A stretch of DNA of 64,000 nt from Nectonema munidae. Lineage: Eukaryota > Nematomorpha > Nectonematoida > Nectonematidae. The position numbers were made by a program, and so were the translations under genes. The notes under the pieces were generated by a model. That model searched no databases and was not told the origin of the DNA. It saw only the letters and a list, made by a program, of their open reading frames with translations. Location of the stretch: positions 214,105 through 278,104 of the forward strand of contig JAUIRK010000388.1 in assembly GCA_030549495.1 (NCBI GenBank), read 5' to 3'. Numbering within the stretch: the first letter of the stretch is position 1; every line of letters starts with the position of its first letter. Of this stretch, positions 35,401 to 44,743 are shown in pieces.

Positions 35401-38400
35401 AGTTGAAGCCAATGCTCATCCCTAAAAAAAATTATTCCTAAGGAAAAGGTCCCAGTGGTGTGGTTGAATGAAAAGTGTATGGACAGAGAAGCTGAAGAAG
35501 GTTCCAGAAAGTTTGGAGATTTCGTCCTGGGAGACTGCATCAGCAACGCAGCTTGATGATGTGAAATTCATTTCGTGCACACTTAATCAATGACGTCAAA
35601 AATCGCACCAAACAAAGATATGGTTATCATACCTGATCGGCTTACCCCTATTTTGCAACCACTCGATGTAAGCTTGAATAAACCATTCAAGTATCATCTT
35701 CGCCACCAATAGGAACAATGGCTGGAAAGCGGTGAAGCAACAGTCACCAATGCCGGTCCATTAATTTGTTAAGAAGTGTAGCATCAGCAATGCCATGGAG
35801 GGCACAGAAAATGGCATTCTTTGGGAAGGAAAAAGACTCTCAAGATGAGGTTGAAATAAATCAAATAGCGCCTTGTTTTATTTTGTTTCGCTCAATTTTT
35901 GGCGGAAAATGTGTTGAAAATTTTGCTGTTGAAAATATAGCTCGACGTTTTAGCTGGACTTGTAAACTAGTTCATCGATTTTCCTAAAATTTGCCTGAAA
36001 TTTACCCTCGACTTATACTCAAGATTGACTTGAATTCAAGCATATACAGTAATTTAAAGTTGGAGACTTATAATATTTGAAACAGAAAATAGAGTCAAAG
36101 TCGCATAATTATAAATTGGTGGTCATCAGAAATTTAACAAAATGGAGCTGCATTTAGGACATTATGAATACGTCAATGACTTACATGATGAATTGGCATA
36201 AGTGAGTTAATTACACAAAAGTAAAAAAATATTAAAAATGAAGATAAACCTAAGACGAAGTTAACATGTGCAAAAAATGTAATGTGAGATTACATACAGA
36301 AAGAGGAAAAACTTGTTTTGAAATATATCACAAAAAACCTTGAATTTTTCTTTTATTGTTTTTTTCATTTACATATATTTTATCTTCAATAAATTTTTTG
36401 CTTTCATATTTTAAAACTCTTATATATTTTTTAGATTTACTTTAAATTAAATTATCTAATTTTGTAGCTATAAACCTCCAATGTTCCTTAATAACCTTCG
36501 CACTACGGACCATGGCTTTTTACTCCATCTTGTAACTTCGATAGAGTTTTTCGCCTTATAAAAAATATGTAAGCATAGGAAATAATTATATGTACTTTTT
36601 AACTAGACGATACAGGATTACTTTTGATAAAAAAATAAACATAAGTCAAAAAGTTGTTTTTTTATAAGCTTTTATTCAAGGAGATTTTTTTACTTAAAAA
36701 AAAGGCAAAATTTTTTCATAAAAATTTTTCAATTTTTTTTACATTAGGTGACTTTATATTTGTTTTTATGTACAATATGGGTAAAAAATAAACAAAAACA
36801 AATTTATATGATAATTAACAAAAAAAGATTAAAAAAAAATTAACGCCATCTGCTCTAAAATTTTTTATATGATTCAGACATCAAAAATATACAAAACAAT
36901 AGGACTAAACGAAACAATAAGATAAAAGAATTAAAAATATTTGTAGATGAGCTGTTAGCAGTTAGGACAAAGCATTTTTGTATGATTTTTACATATATAT
37001 TTATGGCATGCATCACATTTTCTGGTTCCCCTTTTTTTTGGTTTACAGGATGATATATAACAATTTCCCCTAGAGGTAGAAGAAACCTCTCGTCTTTCTG
37101 CAATATTTTGAAAACCATAAAATGATAAAATACTCAAAATTTTACCTGGGGTCAATGAACTCTGCGATCTTAATTTCATAGATGTTTCAGACAATTTTAG
37201 ACACAAATTTCTTAAAAAATATTTTCTTCCTCCGGCTCTGGTTGATGGGTATATGTTTGGAGAATTATACTTAGATATTATCCAACTATTATGGCATACA
37301 ATATCTAAATAGTTGGTAAAAACGGCATAAGTCCATTTTCTATTAGGCTTATAGCATGTATAAGCCCTTAACATTTTATTTGCCATATCAACACCACCCT
37401 TAAAACTATTATACGTTAAAATTGTTTCAGGAATATTGTCTGCCCCCTCTGTTTGAATACATCCCAAATGCTGACTGGATAGTATGTAAACTACTTTGAA
37501 ATTTTTGATAGCATGTTTACGGGGTATGTAAGCAGTTATAGATGCATGTGTAGTATACAAAAATCTACTTTCCATCAGCTAATCTCAATTCTTGAGTGTT
37601 GTGGTCTTAATATGAGGGGTATAAATCTCCTATTTGCTCTTACGTCCTAAGACAGTGTAATCCGACTTGTTCCCCATACCATAAATTATGTGATTAAAGA
37701 CGTCAATTACAACCACAGCCAGGAATATTAGCATCACGACTAGCGCTTACTATATTTCGCCGCAAAATATATTTTCAACTAAACATATAATTCTGTTTAA
37801 GTATATAGAAACTTCTAGCGTCATTAATATACCTTCATACATACCTACGGGCTTGGAAGGATCATATATTTTTACTGGGGAGGCTCCTCTGAATTTTACC
37901 AACTGCTCATCTACAGTTACATAGTCTGTTGGTGTAAAATATAAAGAAAAATATTATAAAAATGATTGTGAACATATCTAATAGGAGAAATTTTATCTTC
38001 GCTATTTCTTTCCTTCTAACACAAATGAATAAATGTGGAATGAGATAAAACTATCTCGAAATAGCTGCTTTCAAAAGGTTCTCCGTGGTCTCAGAAAAAA
38101 ATAACGAGCTGGATAGATTGACTTCTTGATTGCCCGATATAAAGTATGCAGCTGAAGTAGCCAAAATATCATGAATTTGAAATTTCTGATAGGATTGGAA
38201 AAGACCTGATATTTAGGAGTACTACTTCTAAAAGTTTTTTATAATACTTATATCTATTCTAAAAAAAAAATACCAGGGTTCAAGCGAGCCAGATTAGAAG
38301 TCCAAGCAGCTAAAGCCGAAACGGTTTTTTACTAGAAGTCAGAATTATAAAAAAATAGTGGACTAAGTGCTAGCCTCAAGTAAGTCTCAAATACCTTTTT

Positions 38401-39836
38401 AGCTTTTATAAATATACAGTTCGTTATAAGATTTTATTTGTCAATACAATTAAAAAAAAATAAAATAAAAACCTTATAAAAAAATAAAAAATATGATAAA
38501 ATAGATAAAAAATATATAAGTATATATAAAGTTTAAATTTATATAGATAAAAAAATACTAAAATTTTAATTAATTCAAAAACATAAATAAAAAATGTAAA
38601 AAGTATTTAACTTGTTTAGAAAATGAGGGTATGGAGTGGGGTCAAAAAATACGTTTTTCAGAAATTAAAAGAAAATTATAAGGGGCCCCGAGCCCTGGAA
38701 ATAAAGAGATAGTATCGCTAAAAACATAAACTTACGCAAAGTTTTCATCCATTGCAACTTTGTCATTTGTAAATATAGTGAATAAGACTTGAGTATAAAA
38801 AGCTAAAAAGAAAGGGAATCATCTAAAACTCAGCTCCTTTTTCGCAGAGAAGACTGAATATTTCGTATATTTCTGGAAGTGTTCTTAAAAAAGTTGAGTT
38901 GGCTCCCAAGAATAACAGTTTCATCAGAGAGTAAGAATTATAATTTTCATACGAAATCGAAGATTCTGAAGAACTTCAGTTATGGTTCAGAAGAAAAAGA
39001 AAAACGATCCTCTAAGTCTGAAGGTTCACTCATTATTAGAAATATGAGAAGAAACACTTGTGATATTATGAAGAATTTTTATAAAATAACAGTTAAAGTG
39101 AATAAAAGTACTGATGTTATGTGGTAAATCGATTTAGTCTCTACGTTCAATGTAAATAAGGCCTATATAAAATAGATACGTGTGATAAATTTATATACAA
39201 TATATCACATTCGTAATAGTTTCTTCAATATTCTTTTTATATCATATCTTCTCTATAAGAAAATTATCATAACTATAATATTATCAAATCATCTCACTAT
39301 CATCATATGATAGTGAATGGTTTCATAAATCATTAAAAAGCTATAAGAAGAATAAAGTTTATAATAACGAGATATTGCTCTTGTATACGTTTATTTGATG
39401 ATAATAATAGTGGAGTTTTTTTCCATTGCTCCGTAGTTCGAGGGGTATACAAATCGTCCGTAGTGCGAAGGTTAAATGGAACATTGCCGAAAATTGAAAG
39501 TAACAGTATTACAAACTTCAAAATTGGTAAAGATTATTCTCACACAATTTAGTGCTTATATAATTTTAAAAAACTGCATTAAAAAATTAAATCTATAGTC
39601 GGCATGAAAAAGGTTAATCAAATCCAAAATAAAAACGATGTAGTTTTATTTGATCTTAAAAGGTAAAATATACGTGATTGAATGCAGTCTTTTACTGTAG
39701 CACCATTTTTAGTTTTTAAGCTAGCCAATTCAACGAGTAACTTCTCTGACATTGCATTTTTCAAAAGTGAAGTACACTTGGGATCGTTGCCAACCTTGTT
39801 CCACGCATCTTTTACATATTGCATTATATCCGACAT
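27183..39836 (-). CDS. arginine kinase, seven coding exons
   Basis: ATP:guanido phosphotransferase, inferred to interconvert arginine + ATP and phosphoarginine + ADP as a cytosolic energy buffer. The exons are 39674-39836, 30583-30842, 30437-30521, 29992-30055, 29768-29933, 28214-28394 and 27183-27334. All have GT/AG borders and compatible phases, giving 356 residues, the normal length for the family. Visible landmarks in order: [10 protein letters not shown] (substrate-specificity loop), STRVRIGRS (two phosphate-binding Arg), NEEDHMR (arginine-binding Glu), the signature FCPTNLGT with the catalytic Cys, and [11 protein letters not shown] (mobile loop). Atypical residues relative to Limulus numbering are Ser at 64, Tyr at 201, Cys at 206 and Phe at 312. 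The first ATG of exon 1 fits the family N-terminus. Introns are 8831, 61, 381, 58, 1373 and 879 bp. It is probably one of several paralogues. No stops or frameshifts were found. Confidence 0.95.
28214..28394 (-). CDS. arginine kinase exon 6 (active-site signature)
   Basis: It encodes [40 protein letters not shown] and on to MHLQVRG. CPTNLGT is the family's active-site signature with the reactive Cys (271 in Limulus numbering). Both flanking phosphate-binding Arg (280 and 309 equivalents) are present. Confidence 0.96.
28540..28890. mobile_element. pogo/Tigger-type MITE in arginine kinase intron 5
   Basis: The ends CAGTAGACCCTCGTTAA and the reverse complement of CAGTAGACGCTCGTTAA match at 16 of 17 positions and are flanked by TA on both sides, the Tc1/mariner-pogo target. 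The 351-bp body includes a 139-codon open frame with no transposase motifs, so that frame is not a gene. Confidence 0.9.
29176..29316 (-). repeat. tRNA-derived SINE, copy 3, in arginine kinase intron 5
   Basis: The reverse complement reads GCGTGAGTAAGGTTGGTTAG, then the B box GGTTCGATCCC, then GCATCAAGCCTAC, CATAGTTTG..AAGCGGCG and CCCACGGTACCTTTA. It is collinear with the copy at 18722, with only scattered differences. It lies antisense to the SINE orientation but in the kinase's transcribed strand. Confidence 0.85.
29340..29440. repeat. A-rich and C-rich low-complexity tract
   Basis: Long A runs are interrupted by TT, then a run of about 10 C, inside arginine kinase intron 5 next to the SINE. 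Confidence 0.8.
29768..29933 (-). CDS. arginine kinase exon 5
   Basis: It encodes [20 protein letters not shown], then [20 protein letters not shown] and [13 protein letters not shown]. The donor is ACA|GTATAC. The usual 'NACRFWPTGRG' is here [11 protein letters not shown], so the conserved non-catalytic Cys201 is Tyr and Cys appears at the position of Thr206. Confidence 0.95.
29992..30055 (-). CDS. arginine kinase exon 4 (64 nt)
   Basis: A micro-exon between 381-bp and 58-bp introns encodes [20 protein letters not shown] with split codons at both ends. DDHFLF and the split Arg (equivalent of Arg193) are conserved. It is too short to stand out as an open frame and was found from homology and splice sites. 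Confidence 0.92.
30437..30521 (-). CDS. arginine kinase exon 3
   Basis: It encodes [18 protein letters not shown] and then [10 protein letters not shown], with one base of a split Gly codon. The donor is CAGG|GTAAAA. TYYPL matches the family's 'GTYYPLTGM'. Confidence 0.93.
30583..30842 (-). CDS. arginine kinase exon 2
   Basis: The acceptor is TTTTTAAG|TT and the donor GAA|GTAAGT. It encodes [14 protein letters not shown]... through [29 protein letters not shown] and GYPFAP. This covers the substrate loop and the first pair of phosphate-binding arginines. Confidence 0.95.
30843..34549. other. arginine kinase intron 1, transposon-free part
   Basis: This is AT-rich intronic DNA. A possible decayed pogo-type MITE lies near 33020-33147 (it ends GGATTAAACACGAGTC...ACGG before TA), but its left end is not clear. 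No exon was recognised. Confidence 0.45.
34552..36049 (+). mobile_element. pogo/Tigger-like transposon in arginine kinase intron 1
   Basis: The left end is CAGTATATTTGAATATAAG and the right end, reverse-complemented, is CTGTATATGCTTGAATTC, both flanked by TA. The subterminal AAGTCGAGG is shared by both sides. The 1.5-kb element carries a decayed plus-strand transposase and lies antisense to the arginine kinase gene. Confidence 0.8.
34840..35990 (+). pseudogene. pogo/Tigger transposase, broken
   Basis: It starts with the psq-type helix-turn-helix [20 protein letters not shown], followed by [16 protein letters not shown]. The DDE domain is seen in pieces: [12 protein letters not shown] (in another frame), [26 protein letters not shown], and [20 protein letters not shown] near 35630-35690. 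The last matches 'GGLTP.LQPLDVSVNKPFK' of the family. Multiple stops and several frame changes separate the pieces, so it cannot encode a working protein. Confidence 0.88.
36050..36494. other. intronic spacer
   Basis: AT-rich DNA between the pogo-like and piggyBac elements. Nothing recognised. Confidence 0.45.
36495..39471 (-). mobile_element. piggyBac-type transposon in arginine kinase intron 1
   Basis: The ends CCTTCGCACTACGGAC (36495) and GTCCGTAGTGCGAAGG (39456-39471) are perfect 16-bp inverted repeats. The right flank is TTAA. The left flank reads ATAA, one base from the expected TTAA. The 2,977-bp element carries a minus-strand piggyBac transposase region. Its right end is only about 200 bp from the splice donor of kinase exon 1, and it has the same orientation as the kinase. 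Confidence 0.9.
36955..37960 (-). pseudogene. piggyBac transposase, C-terminal half
   Basis: Near 37860-37925 the minus strand reads [20 protein letters not shown], matching the 'DE.....F.GR...K.Y.P.KP' block. The section with the next catalytic Asp is not recognisable. From 37575 a 206-codon open segment holds [20 protein letters not shown] ('YN..KGGVD'), the helical segment [20 protein letters not shown] and a Cys-rich tail ([20 protein letters not shown]). The tail is the RING/PHD-like zinc-binding end of the family. The N-terminal half towards 39127 has only short open segments. Confidence 0.85.
39674..39836 (-). CDS. arginine kinase exon 1
   Basis: It encodes 54 residues from [12 protein letters not shown] to DCIQS plus one base of the next codon. 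The donor is CAC|GTATAT. This is the N-terminal all-helical domain, and the DCIQS end corresponds to the 'DVIQSG' of other kinases. It is separated from exon 2 by 8.8 kb, so it was joined by homology and phase. Confidence 0.9.
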
Positions 39837-40112
39837 ATTTTTTGAGAAAACTGGTATCTAGAAATTACAATTCATATTATAGATAAAAATTTAATAATTA
39901 AATTGTATTGCTAATCACCTTCCTTTAATAACCAGATAAAAACAAACCAAAATTTTACTTAAATGTTACATTTTGTGTAAGTATTTTATTAGTAAGTATT
40001 ATTAGAAATGAATGATTAAACATGGTTATGTTAATTGGTTGTTAAATTTCAAATTTTGTTTGAAATCTTGTTTGTACATCATACTTACACCTGAAATAGC
40101 TTGCTATTAAAA
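39837..40112. promoter_or_regulatory. possible bidirectional promoter region
   Basis: There are 276 bp between the arginine kinase ATG (minus strand) and the ATG of a small plus-strand ORF. No TATA box or initiator can be assigned with confidence. The call rests only on the head-to-head layout. Confidence 0.25.
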
Positions 40113-40307
40113 ATGAAATCATTTAATTTAAGAAGGAACAATCATAGGAATAAAATTCAAGATAAAAAGACTTTTGTAGAAGAGCTTAGTAAGCTTTTCA
40201 TGGAAGTACATCCAGAGGGCGAGATCAATGCGGATGACCTCGACCCTATCATGCTTAGTAAACAAATGAAATGTAAAAGAAAAAATAACGGTAGAAAATT
40301 AGTTTAA
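40113..40307 (+). CDS. small unrecognised ORF, divergent from arginine kinase
   Basis: ATG at 40113, 64 residues, very hydrophilic. A basic N-terminus (MKSFNLRRNNHRNKIQDKK) is followed by an acidic, helix-prone centre (TFVEELSKLFMEVHPEGEIN, then ADDLDPI) and a basic tail (KQMKCKRKNNGRKLV). AATAAA occurs at 40356, 49 bp past the stop. Codon content and GC content stand out from the AT-rich surroundings. No family was recognised. It could be a small nuclear or nucleolar-type protein by composition, a single exon of a larger gene, or a chance frame. Confidence 0.4.
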   Translation: MKSFNLRRNNHRNKIQDKKTFVEELSKLFMEVHPEGEINADDLDPIMLSKQMKCKRKNNGRKLV

Positions 40308-40629
40308 AGCAGGTATATTTAATGATTAGCATGATCATTTTTGTGATTTTATTGAAATAAAACTTACAAAAAAGGTTAAACTATTCTCAGTTAAATATCT
40401 AATGCATCGTCTCTTTAGAAAGAATAATTTTTTAAAATCGAAATATTTATGCAAAACGCAAATTGGTCCTTTTAAACTTTATTTGAAATACATTCAACAG
40501 GACAGCAAATAAAGTTCGGCTTAGGGCCATTTTCGCCTCATACCTACCCCTACTAAATCATTTAAGCATGTATTATGACAATAATTACAACTTTGAAGAC
40601 ATTTTAGGAATAAAAGTTTACTTATATAA
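40308..40629. other. no feature recognised
   Basis: AT-rich sequence after the small ORF. It contains a candidate polyadenylation signal AATAAA at 40356-40361 and nothing else I can support. Confidence 0.4.
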
Positions 40630-40637
40630 GAAATGAA
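40630..40637. repeat. 8-bp target-site duplication of Merlin element, left
   Basis: GAAATGAA, identical to 41177-41184. Confidence 0.92.
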
Positions 40638-41176
40638 GGTACTTTCCTGTTATCGCCCCACCACCCATCGCTCTTCTACCACGATAAATATTCTTGTATT
40701 GTTTTAACCTAACCTACATTAAACTTACTATATATCATTAATCAAAACCTTAATTAAGGAAAACTATATTTTCCGATGAGTGGCGTGCCTATCGTACAAT
40801 TAATGATGAAGGTCTTAAAGGGGTGCCAAATTACCGACATCAGACAGTAAATCACAGTCGCAATTTTGTGGATCCCAAAACCAGAGTCCATGCTCAACAT
40901 ATTGAGCGTGTTTGGCGTTCTGCAAAGGTAAGAAACAAGAGGCAATGTGGAACTAATCGAGAAATGCTATCTGGATATTTAGCTGAGTTTCTTTGACGTC
41001 ATTCATCTTCGATTATATATGGTGGTAATATGTTTGATGCGATTCTTTTACTGTTGGTTGAATTTTATCCACCTACAGATTAAAAGATTTTTCATTTGTT
41101 TTTTTTAATACATTTCTGTACTTTAATACATGTTTTATAACATTTTGGGGTGGTGGGGCGATAACAGGAAAGTACC
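40638..41176 (+). mobile_element. Merlin (IS1016/ISXO2-like) transposon, internally deleted
   Basis: The ends form a perfect 29-bp inverted repeat beginning GGTACTTTCCTGTTATCG and continuing CCCCACCACCC, flanked by identical 8-bp duplications. This target length and the transposase motifs identify Merlin. At 539 bp it retains only the last third of the transposase, so it needs a full-length copy elsewhere to move. Identical ends and duplications suggest a young insertion. Confidence 0.95.
40754..40995 (+). pseudogene. Merlin transposase C-terminal fragment
   Basis: An open segment of about 80 codons reads TIFSDEWRAYRTINDEG, then NYRHQTVNHSRNFVDP, HAQHIERVWRSAKVRNKR and MLSGYLAEFL, stop TGA. 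SDEWRAY holds the second catalytic Asp and IERVWRSAK the third acidic position of ISXO2/Merlin DDE transposases. The part with the zinc finger and the first Asp is deleted, and no start codon precedes the fragment. The retained part has no internal stop. Confidence 0.93.
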
Positions 41177-41184
41177 GAAATGAA
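41177..41184. repeat. 8-bp target-site duplication of Merlin element, right
   Basis: GAAATGAA, identical to 40630-40637. Confidence 0.92.
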
Positions 41185-41215
41185 TAACTTGATCGAAATT
41201 TTTGAAGATCACTTA

Positions 41216-41567
41216 AAGGGGATTCCCAACCTGGGGTACATGTACCACCAGTGGTACATTTGCACTCCTAAGGGAGTACATTTATTTAAAGGAAAACAGT
41301 AGAATTCATATTGTATTATTACAATCTGTGTCAAACGTAACAGATACAAAAGTTTTGTATAAGGGATTCAAAACACAAAACATCGCGGAAACATAAATCA
41401 AGCACTTTTGACAGATTTTCTCATCTCTTTCTCTCTCTGTCTTTACTCACCAATGCAAGAATAAAAAAATTTTCTTAGTGTTATTTTGGATTTTAAAATT
41501 TAAAGGGTACACAAAATTTTTTTAGTTGTGCTAGGGGTACATTTAAAAAAAAGGTTGGGAACCCCTG
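41216..41567. mobile_element. hAT MITE
   Basis: The left end is AAGGGGATTCCCAACCT and the right end GGTTGGGAACCCCTG, whose reverse complement is CAGGGGTTCCCAACC. The flanks ATCACTTA and ATGTCTTA match at 6 of 8 positions. The 352-bp body has the TGTACCACYAGTGGTACA-type subterminal sequence (41240-41259) and no coding capacity. Confidence 0.7.
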
Positions 41568-41575
41568 ATGTCTTA

Positions 41576-43120
41576 AAAATATCCTTCTTCCGCTCTTTAA
41601 TCTTGTTCGCTCTATATATTTAACTAAAAATTAAAAAGCCTATTTTTCTGTAACTAAGTAGAAAAGGCAATTTTTATACATGGTTGCCAGATTAAATCGG
41701 AACAAAAATAATATTGAAAAAAAGTAGAAAACAAACTTATCTCAGAAAAATAGAATAAGAAAAATTTAACGGAAAATACATTGAAATCAAAATATGAGTT
41801 TTAATGCTAAAATAGACAACCAATCACATTTGGAGCTTAATTTTTGCAAACTCCCTTTTAGACATAAGATTAGTAAACGAAAAACTGGGGTTTTCTAAAT
41901 CCCTATGGATTCTATTGTTGAGGGGTTATAAAACCAGGATAATCCCGTAAAATTAAGATATCTGGGAACCCGCTCTATAAACTGTTGTATTTTATATATA
42001 TAAATTAACTATCTATAATCTTTCAAACTTTGAAGGAAAAGAAATATCTAAAATAATTCTCTTAGAATTTTTAAAGAAGGCATCAATTAAATGATCAAGA
42101 TAAATTGAAGCTTACACATTGCCCAGAAAAATCATCAACACAGTAGTCAGCAAACAAGCTGGATTTTTGTAAAGAAAGGTTACATACTACCTCTAATAAA
42201 AAATTCAACTGGATAAAACTCTTCATTCTAAGAATTATACACCATTGTGAAATTAAACTCAAATAGTGTAATGAAATATTTCTATGTAAATAGTTTTCAT
42301 ACAAATTCCTTGGTAGGAGGATAAGGTAGAGTAAAGGTTACCCGAAAAAAGGGGAAGGCAGATAAACAAAAAGAAGCAAATGAAAGACCAACGCAGAAGA
42401 AGAATAAATGCAAAAGATACTTCACTCTTATTGGTCAAAATTTCTACGAAAAATCAATGGATACGATTTTTTCCAAACGAATGTTTCCGAAGCTATTTTG
42501 TTACTCTCTCCCTATCATCCTCACTATAAAAATATGACAAGAGATGATATACATAGGAGTTTGTTGCGTCTAGGCTTGTGTAGCATTTCCATGCTACAAT
42601 GAAGATGATCCATTTGAATGGTGTACAACACGTTTCCTATTCCATCATTATAATCTCCTCTTCAAGAGTTCCCATAACTTTCCATGTCTCCTTCATTATC
42701 CCTAGATTATATGTGTTGTTGTGTAGTAATCGTGTGATTGCTTGCTCCCACGCACTTAATTTATTCCATCCCACCCATATTTGGTTATGCTTGAGGAAAC
42801 CTTGGAAATAAAGGCTGGCCAGCTCTTGAAATTGGCTGCTATTCGGAAAGCTGACGGATTTGGGTCGTCTTGTCAAATTTGAAATTTGCTTAGCATTAAT
42901 TTTTCTGGCTCTTTGCCGTTTCGAAAACAACATGCTAATTTGTTCAAAAATTTGCGTAAAAGTGTGAAAACATTTTTTTTAGACGATGATTTTCATGACT
43001 ATCTTTTTGGAACTCAAAATTTTTTGAAAGTTGAGGATTGTGAAAAACTGACAAATTTGAAAGTTATAACTCAAAATGATAATCCAAAAAAATATGTTTT
43101 TATTACTAGGAAATTTAATG
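41576..43120. other. no gene recognised; several open frames
   Basis: The 98-codon frame on the minus strand at 42637-42933 and the 79-codon frame on the plus strand at 42886-43125 overlap and have no domain I recognise. The minus frame is richer in charged residues and Trp than a random frame (it includes GFLKHNQIWVGWNKLS), so it could be an old coding fragment, but I cannot name it. Confidence 0.35.
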
Positions 43121-43541
43121 CATAGTTGCCAACTCTACCGCTTTTGAAACGGGTTCTACCACTTTTTGAAAATTTTTACAGATTTTGAATGCTAAAATTT
43201 TTATTGGCACACGTTGAGCATATTCATCCTGTGCTTAATATTTATTTTTTTTACTTTGTTTCATCGATTTATGTTTTTACATAGATATTTAGACTATTTA
43301 AATTATGTAAACCAATTTTTACTTAAGAATGAGTGATAATAAAAATAAAACAAAAAGTTGCTACGACAACTGTTTTAAAGAGGAATGGATTCAAAAATTT
43401 GAATTTATTATTATTAAATCCAAATTAGGTTCTTCCCATGCATTTTGTCGTACTTGCAAAAAAAATAAAAAAAATTTAGGGTCTATGGGTCGTTTTTGAA
43501 AAAAAGTCTACCGCTTTGGTCTTCTCTGAGGTTGGCAAATG
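43121..43541 (+). mobile_element. hAT MITE, copy A, with a zinc-finger remnant
   Basis: It starts CATAGTTGCCAACTCTACCG and ends with the reverse complement of CATTTGCCAACCTCAGAG. Within it the plus strand encodes CYDNCFKEEWIQKFEF and SSHAFCRTCKK, resembling the zinc-finger region at the start of some hAT transposases ('..EW...F.WL......AFC..C'). It is therefore a deletion derivative that kept the beginning of the coding region. A second copy lies inverted at 44855-45199. No clear 8-bp duplication was found. Confidence 0.7.
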
Positions 43542-44046
43542 TTGTCTAAATTTGAAATTTAAAAAATGAGCTGTCGTGCTCTCCCAAATTAATTAAATTT
43601 ATGACAATGAATCTGCTAAAAAATAACTAGTGTGAAGATCGAATTAAATATTTCACATTTATTTAAAATCTAAAGATATTTTGGGTAACTTTCTAAATTT
43701 TCTTTTTAAAATAAACATGAGTAACCTTGAATCTTAAACAAAAGATAAATAATGATTTTTTAGAAAATAATGTTTGATACACTTATTTTCGTTTTTAGAC
43801 AATTCTCTTATCCAATTTCTTTAATTTTAGACAAAAATGTTAAAAATATGAAGTACTAAAAGATTTAAAACATTTATTAATTAAAATAGAAATATAAATC
43901 AAAGCTATGATTAAAATTTTCTATAGAATTATTTTCGACTAGGGTGAAACCAACCTGCCAATTGAAAAGGCTCAACTAACTAAATAACTAACATTAACAA
44001 ATTTTCACAAACTGTATCTGCGACTGGCGAGTTGGTACATTTACCA
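43542..44046. other. no feature recognised
   Basis: AT-rich spacer. Several GTTGGT / ACCAAC words occur at 43950-44050 and 44510-44630, possibly from a decayed repeat. Confidence 0.4.
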
Positions 44047-44376
44047 ACGGGGTCAGTTGGTTTAAGGGCGACTAAGCATGCCTTTATGCTAAGTACCAAG
44101 TTTGAACCCAAATCTTTGCAACATCTTTCATAATCCTAACTCAATGATGAATGAACATTTTTAAGTCTATAAAAGTGTGTGTATTAATTAAGCTTTTAAA
44201 TGAGCTTATGTATAATTAGTATATATTCTAATTTCAAATGAAATTGTATAATAAAAGTCCATATATTTCAAATATAATTTTATAAAAATAAAGACGGCGG
44301 CGCTAACCAATGGGTGGCTGGATGTCTAGCCTTTTCGTCACGGTGCCTAGTCTTCGGAATTATTCATGGTTTGAGA
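44047..44376 (+). repeat. possible tRNA-derived SINE pieces
   Basis: Two tRNA-like stretches: GGTCAGTTGGTTTAAG followed by AGTTTGAACCC (44051-44108), and GCTAACCAATGGGTGGCTGG followed by TGGTTTGAGATC (44301-44374). They have A/B-box-like spacing, but they lack the body shared by the other SINE copies, so they may be older or from another family. Confidence 0.35.
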
Positions 44377-44743
44377 TCGTTCTTGTTTTACTTGACAGTT
44401 GATAGGATCCCAATTTTTCATCCAATAATTGTATAACTCTAAAACAAACTTGGGTGATTTTTAGTATAAAAATGTGGAATTTATTTTTTTAGTAAGTTTT
44501 TTTTAGTTTTATACCAACTCTCCCATTTTGCATTACCAACTCTAACTAACTAAAATAACTGGGGCGAGTTGGTAATAGAAAGGAGTGAGTTTGTAAAATT
44601 TGTTTTGTGCGAGTTGGTTTTGGCGCGATTTGACCATACACCGATTTTAGTATGTCATTGCGATTTGTGCTTTTTTCAGTAAATATAGGTTTACAGTTAT
44701 AAGGCGTTAGGAAAATCGAGAAACAAAAAATTTGAGAACTCTA

